Shown piece by piece: positions 29,618 through 39,163 of a stretch of DNA of 64,000 nucleotides. Position 1 is the first letter of the stretch; every line of letters starts with the position of its first letter. The notes beneath the pieces are model-generated. The model did no database searches. It saw nothing but the letters and a program-made list of their open reading frames with translations, and was not told the DNA's origin. The DNA is taken from positions 7,101,001 through 7,165,000 of the forward strand of contig NZ_JAZHRR010000001.1 in NCBI RefSeq assembly GCF_036924515.1. The letters run 5' to 3'. The translations under genes were made by a program, and so were the position numbers. Source of the DNA: Bradyrhizobium sp. AZCC 1610 (lineage in GTDB: Bacteria > Pseudomonadota > Alphaproteobacteria > Rhizobiales > Xanthobacteraceae).

Positions 29618-30694
29618 ATGGTGGAGAATACAAGGCTGCCAACTCAGCCGAGAGATCCGTTCGACAGGTTCGACGAAGCCATCAGCGATCCTCGGTTGTA
29701 TGAGGCCGATCAAGCTCGATACCAGCAGCTACGAGAGCAGCTGCGATATGAGCCGCAGCCTCAATATGAGCAGCCCCAATATGAGCCACCTCAATACGAG
29801 CAGCCCTTTGCGCTGCAGTATGATCGGACGGATGCGCTGCCAGAGGAGCTGCCGCCGCACGAGCCGGTGCCGCTTTTCCTTTCCAACTATGAGGAAGAGG
29901 CTCATCAGGCACTCTCCGAATATACTTTCGCGAGCGGCAGCCGGAAGAAACCGCGCGCGGGGCGCATCGTAACCGGCGTCGTGGTGGTGTCGGCAATAGC
30001 GGCCGTTCTCGCGCTGTTTTCCATCGACTCGACGCGTGCCGTCATCTTCAACGCCTCGCTCGGCGGCGGTGGCGGCAGCGCGCCGCCGCCGGCCCAGCTT
30101 GCCGCGGCGATGCCGGAGCCTGCGCAGCCGCAGCGCATTGCCGCACCGCCGCTGGCCGCCGAGCCGTCCGGCGCGGAGATTGCGGCCGCTCGCCGCTCGC
30201 CGCCCAATGCGCTGGCATCGGCATCGCCGACGCGCGACGAAATCGCCGCGGCTTATCAGAGCGCGCTCAAGGGCAAGGTCGCAGCGCCTGAGCCGGTGGC
30301 GCGCGACGCTGCCCGCGAGGTCGCTGCGCTAACTCCGGCGGCCACGGTCGTCGCGGTTGCTCCGGCCGTTCGTGAGCCCGTTCCGGTGACGCGGGAGGTG
30401 GTTCCGGCAAGACGCATCGATCCGGACGAGCTTGCGGCGCTGCTGAAGCGGGCGAAGAGCCTGCTTTCAATCGGCGACATCACTTCCGCCCGACTGCTGC
30501 TCGAACGGGCCGCGGACGCGCAGGAGGCCGACGCGGCGCTGATGCTGGCGGGGACATACGATCCGCAGGTGCTGGGCAGCCAGGACTTGCGGAGTGTCGC
30601 ACCCGATCCTGCGGAAGCGCGGGTTTGGTATCAGAAGGCCGCAGATCTCGGTTCGGCGGACGCGAAACGGCGGCTCGGTCAGCTGCAGAACTAA
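29618..30694 (+). CDS. Single-pass membrane protein with Sel1/TPR-like C-terminus
   Basis: The product is 358 aa from the ATG at 29618; the TTG at 29591 is a less likely start. The N-terminal cytoplasmic part carries short Gln/Tyr/Glu/Pro repeats (YEPQPQYEQPQYEPPQYEQ, about residues 36-55). One membrane helix follows at about residues 123-142 (RIVTGVVVVSAIAAVLALFS). A Pro/Ala-rich periplasmic linker leads to a C-terminal Sel1-type pair (KSLLSIGDITSARLLLERAA; VWYQKAADLGSADAKRRLGQ). The downstream TAXI binding protein starts 31 nt later, so the two are probably co-transcribed and may act together. Function unknown. Confidence 0.75.
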   Translation: MVENTRLPTQPRDPFDRFDEAISDPRLYEADQARYQQLREQLRYEPQPQYEQPQYEPPQYEQPFALQYDRTDALPEELPPHEPVPLFLSNYEEEAHQALSEYTFASGSRKKPRAGRIVTGVVVVSAIAAVLALFSIDSTRAVIFNASLGGGGGSAPPPAQLAAAMPEPAQPQRIAAPPLAAEPSGAEIAAARRSPPNALASASPTRDEIAAAYQSALKGKVAAPEPVARDAAREVAALTPAATVVAVAPAVREPVPVTREVVPARRIDPDELAALLKRAKSLLSIGDITSARLLLERAADAQEADAALMLAGTYDPQVLGSQDLRSVAPDPAEARVWYQKAADLGSADAKRRLGQLQN

Positions 30695-30725
30695 GCAATT
30701 ACTCTAGATCAGCGCAGAGGTATCT

Positions 30726-31898
30726 ATGCGACATTTGTTCGGAATGGCGTTGCTTGCCATGACGATGGCATGCAGCAACACAGCGGCCCGTGCCGCAGAG
30801 CCGGAATACGATCCGGCCAAAGTCAGCGAAAGCCTGAAGGCCATTTTTCAGTTCGGTTCGGTTGCCACCAAGCAGGCGCTGAACGCCAATACTGTCACGC
30901 TGATCTCGGGAACCATCGGCGGCACCTATGTGCAGTTCGGTGCTGACCTCGCTTCCGTGCTCGACGACGGAAACAAGTTGCGCGTACTTCCGATCGTCGG
31001 GCGCGGCTCCGTGCAGAGCGTCGCCGACATCCTGTTCCTGCAGGGCGTCGACCTCGGCATTGTGCGCGCAGACACGCTCGACTATCTCGAGAAGAAGGGC
31101 TTTGCGAAGGACATCAAGAAGCAGTTCACCTATGTGACCAAGCTTTACAATGAAGAAATGTACGTCCTCGCCTCGAAATCGGTCACCAACATCAGCCAGC
31201 TCAACGGCAAGAAGGTCAGTGTCGATCTTCCCAATGGCGGCACCTTCGTCACCGCCGCGATCGTGTTCGAGCGGCTCGGCATCAAGCCCAACTTCCTTTA
31301 TCTCGAACAGCGCATCGCGATGGAGAAGATGAGGGCCGGCGAGATCGACGCCGTAATTGCCGTCGGCGGCAAACCGTACAAGTCCGTCGCAGCGTTCAAG
31401 GACGACCGCTTCCATCTGGTTCCGGTCGACTATTCAAAGCCGCTGCAGACCGACTATCTGCCGGCCACGCTCACCTCAAAGGATTATCCCAACCTGATTG
31501 CGGAAGGCGCACGCGTCGACACCATCGCGGTGCCCGCTGTGCTCGCGGCCTACAACTGGGCCCCCAACACCGACCGTTATCGCAAGCTGGCTCTGTTCGT
31601 GGACGCGTTTTTCACGAAGTTTCCGAAGTTCCAGAACCCCCCGTTCCACCCGAAGTGGAAGGAGGTCTCGCTGTCGACGCCGTTGCCCGACTGGCAGCGC
31701 CTGCCGGTCGCCGAGCAATGGCTCAAGAGCCACAACGTGGAGGCCGTATCGCGCGCCAGGTTCGATGATTTCCTGAAACAGAGCCCGGCGACCGCGGCAA
31801 ACGTCAAGACGGACGCGGACAAGGAAACCCTGTTCAGGCAATTCCAGGCCTGGGAAGCCGAGCGAAGCGCAAGGGCGCAGGCTCCGGCGCAGCGCTAA
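30726..31898 (+). CDS. TAXI-family TRAP-type solute-binding protein
   Basis: The product is 390 aa with an N-terminal signal peptide (cleavage near A-R-A-A). The TAXI core is visible: TVTLISGTIGGTYVQFGADL, GRGSVQSVADILFLQGVDLG, and KKVSVDLPNGGTFVTAAIVF. The family binds substrates such as glutamate or aspartate-like acids for a fused 4TM-12TM TRAP permease. No such permease is next to it. It follows a Sel1-type membrane protein by 31 nt and may serve as a sensor or a subunit for a distant permease. Confidence 0.82.
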   Translation: MRHLFGMALLAMTMACSNTAARAAEPEYDPAKVSESLKAIFQFGSVATKQALNANTVTLISGTIGGTYVQFGADLASVLDDGNKLRVLPIVGRGSVQSVADILFLQGVDLGIVRADTLDYLEKKGFAKDIKKQFTYVTKLYNEEMYVLASKSVTNISQLNGKKVSVDLPNGGTFVTAAIVFERLGIKPNFLYLEQRIAMEKMRAGEIDAVIAVGGKPYKSVAAFKDDRFHLVPVDYSKPLQTDYLPATLTSKDYPNLIAEGARVDTIAVPAVLAAYNWAPNTDRYRKLALFVDAFFTKFPKFQNPPFHPKWKEVSLSTPLPDWQRLPVAEQWLKSHNVEAVSRARFDDFLKQSPATAANVKTDADKETLFRQFQAWEAERSARAQAPAQR

Positions 31899-31924
31899 CT
31901 AAAGCGTCTTCCAGCGAAAACCTG

Positions 31925-32013
31925 CCCCGGACTTGATCCGGGGTGGGGACCGGTTCGCGTCAAGAAAACGCGTCACACCAAAAATCCTGAGCCCGTTCCG
32001 ATTCAATCGGAAC
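31925..32013. repeat. Intergenic hairpin cluster, family F
   Basis: Two palindromes lie close together: CCCCGGA-CTTGA-TCCGGGG (31925-31943) and the nearly perfect GTTCCGATT-C-AATCGGAAC (31995-32013). It falls between convergent genes (TAXI protein and YkvA) and lacks T-runs, so it is a repeat rather than a classic terminator. Confidence 0.7.
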
Positions 32014-32034
32014 GCAAAAGACTACGGGCGGCTA

Positions 32035-32421
32035 CTATTTCGTCGCGTCCCCAGTGTCGATCCCGCGCTTCAACGCAGCGCGGGCGGCATCGCGATGCTC
32101 CTGCGTGATGTGGCCCGCGACCAAGCGGATGGCGGTGGCCAGGACGGCGGCATCGTCGGTAAAGCCGAGCAACGGCAGCATGTCCGGCATGAAATCGAGC
32201 GGCAGGATGAAATAGGCGACAGCGCCGAGCAGCGCCGCCTGCACGTGACGCGGCGTCTCTTTGTCGAACGCACAGTAATAGGCTGCGAGCAGGTCTTCGG
32301 CGAAGGGAAGCTGCGCCACCACCTGCTTGAACTTGATCCAGAAGCGCCGACGCGCGCTCTCGCGGTCCTGCGCCAGCCGGTCGGCCGGTTCAGAACCCGC
32401 GGTATGATCGGACGATGCCAT
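32035..32421 (-). CDS. YkvA-family (DUF1232) membrane protein
   Basis: The product is 128 aa. The DUF1232 core is AALLGAVAYFILPLDFMPDM followed by LPLLGFTDDAAVLATAIRLV, with the P-L-D-x-x-P-D signature. Probably an inner-membrane protein with one or two helices. Function unknown across the family. The pterin dehydratase gene lies upstream on the same strand, about 105 bp away. Confidence 0.85.
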   Translation of the reverse strand: MASSDHTAGSEPADRLAQDRESARRRFWIKFKQVVAQLPFAEDLLAAYYCAFDKETPRHVQAALLGAVAYFILPLDFMPDMLPLLGFTDDAAVLATAIRLVAGHITQEHRDAARAALKRGIDTGDATK

Positions 32422-32527
32422 CGCGGCGCTCCTCGGAACCCGGCGCGGCAGATCGCCGCGGCCGCTTCGTATGATTCAAGAATTGGGGATGTCGGGCCGC
32501 CGCTACAAGATCGCGGGCCACGCCAAC

Positions 32528-32833
32528 TCAGGCCACGCCCAATTGCCTGGCGATCGCGTTCATCGCCTTGGCCAGCTCGATGTCGAGCAGGGTCACGCCG
32601 CCGGCGTCGTGGGTCGCCAGCACCACGTCCACCGTCTTGTAGACATTCTTCCATTCCGGATGATGGTCGTTCTTTTCCGCCACCAGAGCAGCGCGGGACA
32701 TGAATCCGAAGGCTTCGTTGAAGTCCCTGAAGGTGAAGGTCCGCCCGATCGCCTCGCGTCCCGGCGTCTCGGACCAGCCGGGAAGTTCCGCCAGCGCCGA
32801 TTTCCGCGCCTCCGCCGACAGCCGTTCCGCCAT
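32528..32833 (-). CDS. phhB: Pterin-4a-carbinolamine dehydratase
   Basis: The product is 101 aa, the normal length of the family. It contains [20 protein letters not shown] and the active-site block [20 protein letters not shown], with the HHP histidines. It dehydrates 4a-hydroxytetrahydrobiopterin and recycles the cofactor of aromatic amino acid hydroxylases. No phenylalanine hydroxylase is adjacent. A much longer frame to 33148 is open, but the ATG at 32833 fits the family N-terminus. Confidence 0.9.
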   Translation of the reverse strand: MAERLSAEARKSALAELPGWSETPGREAIGRTFTFRDFNEAFGFMSRAALVAEKNDHHPEWKNVYKTVDVVLATHDAGGVTLLDIELAKAMNAIARQLGVA

Positions 32834-33047
32834 GATCGCCTCCCGTTTCAGCTCCTCGTACTCTAACACCGAAGGCCGCATCGGGGTCCCCCAGCCCAAA
32901 ATAGGCCGCAACAGGCGCACAATGGCGGCGTGGGCGCCGGTAACCATGACGGAGATGTAACAATGGTTAAGCGGGAAATTTGCTAGAGTATTCGTGTAAG
33001 CGTGCCGGCGGCATAAAATTGCACCTCGAACGATCATCCAGGGATTG

Positions 33048-34469
33048 ATGAGCGACGGCCCCCTCCCTTCGGAAAAGCCGGCCCCACCCTCGCCCCGCTC
33101 AGCGAAACAACGGCTGACATTCGTCACGCTGGCCGGCGTGCTGGCCATCGTCGGCGCGCTGGTCGCCGGTTATTACTTTGCCATGCGGCCAGTGACGCTG
33201 CGGATCGCCGTCGGCCCGGCCAACAGCGACGACCTCAAAGTCGTTCAGAACCTGACGCAGGCCTTCAACACCCAGCGAAACAGCGTGGTCCGGTTGCGCC
33301 CGGTGCAGACCGATGGCGCGCTGGCGAGCGCCAGCCTGCTCGGCGAAGGCAAGGCCGATCTCGCCATCATCAGGGGCGACCTCGATGTGCCGAAGAATGC
33401 GCAGGCCGTGGCGACGCTGCGCAAGAATGTCGTGGTGCTGTGGGTGCCGCCTGCGGCCAAGACCAAGGGAAAGAAGGCCGCGCCCGCCATCACGAAAATC
33501 GGCCAGCTCGCCGGGCGCCGCATCGGCGTCGTCGGCCGCACACAGGCCAACGTCAATCTGCTCAAGGTGATCCTGCGGCAATACGGCGTCGATCCGGCAA
33601 AGGTCGAGATCGTCCAGTTCCCCGCCAACGAGGCTGCCGAGGCCATTCGTAGCCAAAAGGCAGACGCCTATCTCGCCGCCGGCCCGGTCAACAGCAAGAT
33701 CACGGCGGACGCGATCGCCGCCTCCGTGCGCGACGGCGGCACGCCGAAATTCCTCGCGATCGATTCGGCCGAGGCGATTGCGCAGAACCATCCTCCCTAC
33801 GAAGCCTCCGACATCCCGGCCGGAACATTTGGCGGCGCGCCGGGCCGGCCCGAGGAAGAGATCAAGACGATCAGCTTCTCGCACCACATCGTGGCGCGCA
33901 GGGGTATTGCGGAATCGACCATCGCCATCTTTACGCGGCAGTTGTTTGCGATCCGCCAGACGCTGAAGAACGAATTTCCGCTGGCCGCCAAGATCGAGAC
34001 GCCCGATACCGACAAGGACGCCACGATCCCGGTTCATCCCGGCGCCGCAGCCTTTGTCGACGGCGAGGAAAAAACCTTCCTCGACCGCTACAGCGATTAC
34101 ATCTGGTGGGCCTTGATGGCGCTGTCGGCGATGGGTTCCGCCGGCGCATGGTTCGCCGGATATCTCAAGAAGGACGATCGCGGCATCAACACGTCGCAGC
34201 GCGACCGGCTTCTCGACATGCTGACCGCCGCCCGCCAATGCGATTCGATGGAAGAACTCGACCAGATGCAGTCGGAAGCGGACGCCATTCTGCGCGACAC
34301 GCTGCAATGCTTCGAGCACGGCGCGATCGAGGAAGGCACGTTGACCGCGTTCAACATCGCGATCGAGCAGTTCCACAACGCGGTGGCCGACCGCAAGGCG
34401 CTGTTGATGAGCATGCCGCAAAACCTGCAACGGGCGAGCGCGCAATTCCGCGCGGCCGGCAACGCCTGA
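33048..34469 (+). CDS. Membrane-tethered TAXI-type binding protein
   Basis: The product is 473 aa from the ATG at 33048. A TM helix at about residues 22-45 ([20 protein letters not shown]) is followed by a TAXI/NMT1-like binding domain ([59 protein letters not shown]). A second TM helix lies at about 347-365 ([20 protein letters not shown]). The last ~105 residues are cytoplasmic and helical ([20 protein letters not shown]). Being anchored twice, it is unlike a free binding protein and may be a receptor-type sensor. No permease adjoins. phoD follows in the same direction. Confidence 0.78.
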   Translation: MSDGPLPSEKPAPPSPRSAKQRLTFVTLAGVLAIVGALVAGYYFAMRPVTLRIAVGPANSDDLKVVQNLTQAFNTQRNSVVRLRPVQTDGALASASLLGEGKADLAIIRGDLDVPKNAQAVATLRKNVVVLWVPPAAKTKGKKAAPAITKIGQLAGRRIGVVGRTQANVNLLKVILRQYGVDPAKVEIVQFPANEAAEAIRSQKADAYLAAGPVNSKITADAIAASVRDGGTPKFLAIDSAEAIAQNHPPYEASDIPAGTFGGAPGRPEEEIKTISFSHHIVARRGIAESTIAIFTRQLFAIRQTLKNEFPLAAKIETPDTDKDATIPVHPGAAAFVDGEEKTFLDRYSDYIWWALMALSAMGSAGAWFAGYLKKDDRGINTSQRDRLLDMLTAARQCDSMEELDQMQSEADAILRDTLQCFEHGAIEEGTLTAFNIAIEQFHNAVADRKALLMSMPQNLQRASAQFRAAGNA

Positions 34470-34479
34470 TCTGCAAATC

Positions 34480-34497
34480 CCGTAATCGAACGGTCAT
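34480..34497 (+). promoter_or_regulatory. Candidate PHO box upstream of phoD
   Basis: CCGTAAT-CGAA-CGGTCAT fits CTGTCAT-N4-CTGTCAT in 11 of 14 defined positions with the correct spacer, 63 nt before the phoD ATG. It shares GTAATCG-N4-GTCAT with the site at 22034-22051. Confidence 0.55.
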
Positions 34498-34560
34498 CAA
34501 TTCTTTCTAGCTCTGGCGGGGCCGGCACTGCATTCTCGCACCGGACCGAAGGGAGCACGC

Positions 34561-36117
34561 ATGACGTTCAGGATTTCTCGCGGACTTTCCCGGCGGCGTT
34601 TTCTTGCTGGCGCCGGCGCGATGGGCGCCCTTGCAATGCCTTACCTCAGCCGCGCCGCCGACCGGCCGGTCGTCACCTCCGGCGTGCAATCCGGCGATAT
34701 CGGCGCCGATGGCGGCGTGGTGTGGGCGCGCGCCGACCGCCCCTCGCAAATGCTGGTCGAGGTCGCCACGTCGGAGTCCTTTGCCAACGCACGGACCTTG
34801 CCGCCGATCGCGGCGTTGCCCGAAAGCGACTTCACCGCGAAAATGCTGCTGGAGAACCTGCCTGCCGGGCAGGATATCTTCTACCGTGTCCGGTTTCGCG
34901 ACCTCGCGCATACCGGCATCGAAAGCGAGCCGGTGGTCGGACGATTCCGCACCGCGCCGGCCGATCGCCGCGACGTCAGTTTCGTCTGGGGCGGCGACGT
35001 TGCCGGACAGGGCTGGGGCATCAACCCTGACGATGGCGGCATGTTCACCTTCGCCACCATGCGCAAGCATCGCCCGGACTTCCTGCTGCACTCCGGCGAC
35101 ACCGTCTATGCCGACGGACCGATCAAGAGCGAGGTGACGCTTCCCGACGGCAAGGTCTGGAAGAATTTCACGACCCCGGAGAAGTCAAAAGTCGCCGAAA
35201 CGCTCGACGAATTCCGCGCCGCGCACAAGTACAATTTCATGGACGAGCATCTGCGCGCGTTCAACGCCGAGGTGCCGGTCCTGGTGCAATGGGACGACCA
35301 CGAAGTCACCAACAACTGGTCGCCGTCGAAGGAATTGCCCGCGGCCTACAAGGAACGCAACATAACCCTGCTCGCCGCCCGTTCGGCGCGCGCGTTCCAC
35401 GAAATGTATCCGATGCGCGAGAGCATCACGGAGCCGGGGCGGGTCTATCGCACGCTGAGTTACGGTCCGCATCTCGACGTGTTCATGCTGGACGAGCGCA
35501 GCTATCGCGGCGCCAACGGGGAGAACCAGGAGACGGCCTACGGGCCGGAAAGCTTCTTTCTCGGGCCTGCGCAACTCGCCTGGCTGAAACGGGGGCTGTT
35601 GAATTCGCGCGCCACCTGGAAGGTGATCGCATCCGACATGCCGCTCAGCATCGTCGTCTATGACGATGCACGCAACAAGAAGGGCTCGGAGGCCGTTGCG
35701 CGGGGCGACGGGCCGCCGCGCGGCCGCGAACTGGAGATCGCCGACCTCCTGCGCTTCATCAAGACATCAGGCATGGTCAACACCGTGTGGCTGACGGCGG
35801 ATGTGCACTATGCGGCCGCGCACTACTACAACCCCGACAAGGCGCAGTTTCAGGAGTTCGACCCGTTCTGGGAGTTCGTTGCCGGACCGTTGCACGCCGG
35901 CACGTTTGGCCCGAACGAACTCGACAACACCTTCGGACCCGAATTGAAGTTCATCAAGGCGCCGGGGCCCGGCAATCAAAACCTGCCGCCGTCGGCCGGA
36001 ATGCAGTTCTTCGGCCACGTCAGGATCGACGGTGCCAGCGGGCAGATGACGGTGGCCTTGCGCGACCGCGCCGACGTGGCGCTGTGGTCGACAACGCTCG
36101 ATCCCAAACCGGTGTAG
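34561..36117 (+). CDS. phoD: PhoD-type alkaline phosphatase, Tat-exported
   Basis: The product is 518 aa. The Tat signal is LSRRRFLAGAGAMGALAMPY (residues about 9-28). An N-terminal beta domain (about 35-130) precedes the metallophosphatase domain, with FVWGGDVAGQGWG, FLLHSGDTVYADGPI, VQWDDHEVTNNW and TADVHYAAAHYYNPD. These are the Fe/Ca ligand blocks of the PhoD family. It should hydrolyse phosphomonoesters and phosphodiesters in the periplasm. A candidate PHO box precedes it (34480-34497), consistent with phosphate-starvation control together with the PhoA-type enzyme at 20.2-22.0 kb. It converges with an orphan response regulator. Confidence 0.9.
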   Translation: MTFRISRGLSRRRFLAGAGAMGALAMPYLSRAADRPVVTSGVQSGDIGADGGVVWARADRPSQMLVEVATSESFANARTLPPIAALPESDFTAKMLLENLPAGQDIFYRVRFRDLAHTGIESEPVVGRFRTAPADRRDVSFVWGGDVAGQGWGINPDDGGMFTFATMRKHRPDFLLHSGDTVYADGPIKSEVTLPDGKVWKNFTTPEKSKVAETLDEFRAAHKYNFMDEHLRAFNAEVPVLVQWDDHEVTNNWSPSKELPAAYKERNITLLAARSARAFHEMYPMRESITEPGRVYRTLSYGPHLDVFMLDERSYRGANGENQETAYGPESFFLGPAQLAWLKRGLLNSRATWKVIASDMPLSIVVYDDARNKKGSEAVARGDGPPRGRELEIADLLRFIKTSGMVNTVWLTADVHYAAAHYYNPDKAQFQEFDPFWEFVAGPLHAGTFGPNELDNTFGPELKFIKAPGPGNQNLPPSAGMQFFGHVRIDGASGQMTVALRDRADVALWSTTLDPKPV

Positions 36118-36139
36118 CCGTCGCGACGGCCGCAACCGC

Positions 36140-36547
36140 TCAGGGCTTTATGCCGCCGTTCTTCACTATCGCCTGCAGCGCGTCGGTCGAATAGGGCTTC
36201 GGTAGCCTCGGCTTAGCCGCGAATGCGGCCGGGAGCCGGGCGTCGGCGCCATAGCCGGTGACGAAGGCAAACGGAATCTTGAGCGCCTCCAGCCGTTCGG
36301 CCACGGCAAAACTCTTCTCGCGAATGAGGCTGACATCGAGCAGCGCGAATTCCGGCGGCCGGTCGGCGATCATATCGAGCGCTTTGGCCACGTTCGCGGC
36401 GGTCCGCACCGTTTTCACGCCAAACTCCAAAATCGTGTCTTCGCAGTCGAGCGCAATGATTGGATCGTCTTCGACGATCAAGACATCGTTGGGCATGCCG
36501 TCGTAAGAGGCGGGGTCCATGTCTCTCGCCAGTTCAAGGTTCAGCAT
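36140..36547 (-). CDS. Single-domain response regulator
   Basis: The product is 135 aa from the ATG at 36547. Alternatives are the ATG at 36496 (118 aa, starting at the receiver core) and a longer frame to 36673. The receiver domain has the acidic pair in VLIVEDDPIIALD, the phospho-Asp in FALLDVSLI, a Thr in FAFVTGYGAD and a Lys in LPKPYSTDA. There is no output domain and no kinase gene nearby, so it likely works as a phosphorelay shuttle or CheY-like effector for kinases elsewhere. Confidence 0.82.
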   Translation of the reverse strand: MLNLELARDMDPASYDGMPNDVLIVEDDPIIALDCEDTILEFGVKTVRTAANVAKALDMIADRPPEFALLDVSLIREKSFAVAERLEALKIPFAFVTGYGADARLPAAFAAKPRLPKPYSTDALQAIVKNGGIKP

Positions 36548-36914
36548 TGGATCAGAGGCCCGGGCCGAAGCCGCGGAACGCGCATCGCCAGCCGACGCCC
36601 GTAAAAGCGCATCGCCGGTTCCGGAACTGAGACCACCACATGTAAGTTCTACCGTCTGTCCACTACTGAACACATAAACGGAGAACCCGGCGCGGCTCGA
36701 TCCTGATCCGCAACCCGAATCTGCTGCGAAACCGGTCCTGCGGCTGCAACGAGGCCGTGAAGGGTCAATTTGACGAGGTTTTGCGGGGGTCTACCCCGAT
36801 CCCGAAAAGAGCAATTGAGGCCGGCGACACGCCCAAAATCGGCTAACCAAATGCCAAACCAACCATTGTTTTTTGGCGTTTTCTGAATATATTGCGCCGC
36901 AACGCGTAAGGTGT

Positions 36915-36945
36915 GCCCGGTCCTTTTGGCCGGGCTTCCTTTTTA
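36915..36945 (+). terminator. Terminator-like hairpin in the typA upstream region
   Basis: Stem GCCCGG/CCGGGC with a 9-nt loop (TCCTTTTGG), followed by TTCCTTTTT on the plus strand. No plus-strand gene ends within 790 bp upstream, so it would end either a short RNA or a typA leader transcript (attenuator). Confidence 0.6.
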
Positions 36946-36962
36946 GGGGAAAAGCGCCCCTG

Positions 36963-37038
36963 GAGCATGATCCGGAAAAGTGGGTACCGGTTTTCCCTCG
37001 GGACAAACGCGGTACGCGTTTGCCCGGAGATCATGCTC
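36963..37038. repeat. Palindromic repeat, family E copy 1
   Basis: Ends GAGCATGATC and GATCATGCTC are exact inverses. Inside lie GGAAAAGTGGGTACCGGTTTTCC and a second hairpin (ACGCGG-TACGCGT). Copy 2 follows at 37108-37155. Confidence 0.85.
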
Positions 37039-37107
37039 AAACAAAATAGATGGAGCGGGATGACGATTCGAAGAAGCGTCATCACGCGCCAGTATTCCAG
37101 GTTTTAG

Positions 37108-37155
37108 AGCGCGATCCGGAAAAGTGGGTCCCGGTTTTCCGGTGAGATCGCGCGT
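37108..37155. repeat. Palindromic repeat, family E copy 2 (short form)
   Basis: The arms are AGCGCGATC and GATCGCGCG around GGAAAAGTGGGTCCCGGTTTTCC. It matches copy 1 in the core, but both arms changed together (CATG to CGCG), keeping the pairing. It sits 28 nt before the typA start. Confidence 0.85.
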
Positions 37156-37183
37156 CAACCTTTGCACGACCAGAAGAAGAACC

Positions 37184-39010
<1,827 letters not shown>

Positions 39011-39032
39011 GCCGCTGTCCACCGAACAACCC

Positions 39033-39145
39033 GTCATGGCCGGGCTTGTCCCGGCCATCCACGTCTTCGATACTGCTAAACAAGAACGTGGATGCCCGGG
39101 ACATCTGGCGCGAAGACGCGCTTCGCGCTTTTGCCCGGGCATGAC
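39033..39145. repeat. Hairpin-rich intergenic repeat, family A copy 2
   Basis: Runs from GTCAT (39033-39037) to ATGAC (39141-39145), with GGCCGGG-CTTGT-CCCGGCC and an outer pair ATCCACGTCTTC/AACGTGGAT. The right part (CGCGAAGACGCGCTTCGCG) adds another hairpin. Same architecture as 11067-11138 and 47593-47676. Confidence 0.85.
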
Positions 39146-39163
39146 AATGAAGCAGACGACGCA

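Larger units (their letters stand above)
36548..37183. other. 636-bp intergenic region upstream of typA
   Basis: No protein gene is supported, although the response-regulator frame stays open to 36673. It contains a promoter-like pair, TTGTTT (36866-36871) and TATATT (36888-36893) with 16-nt spacing, a terminator-like hairpin (36915-36945), and two copies of a palindromic repeat (36963-37038 and 37108-37155), all before typA. Confidence 0.65.
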
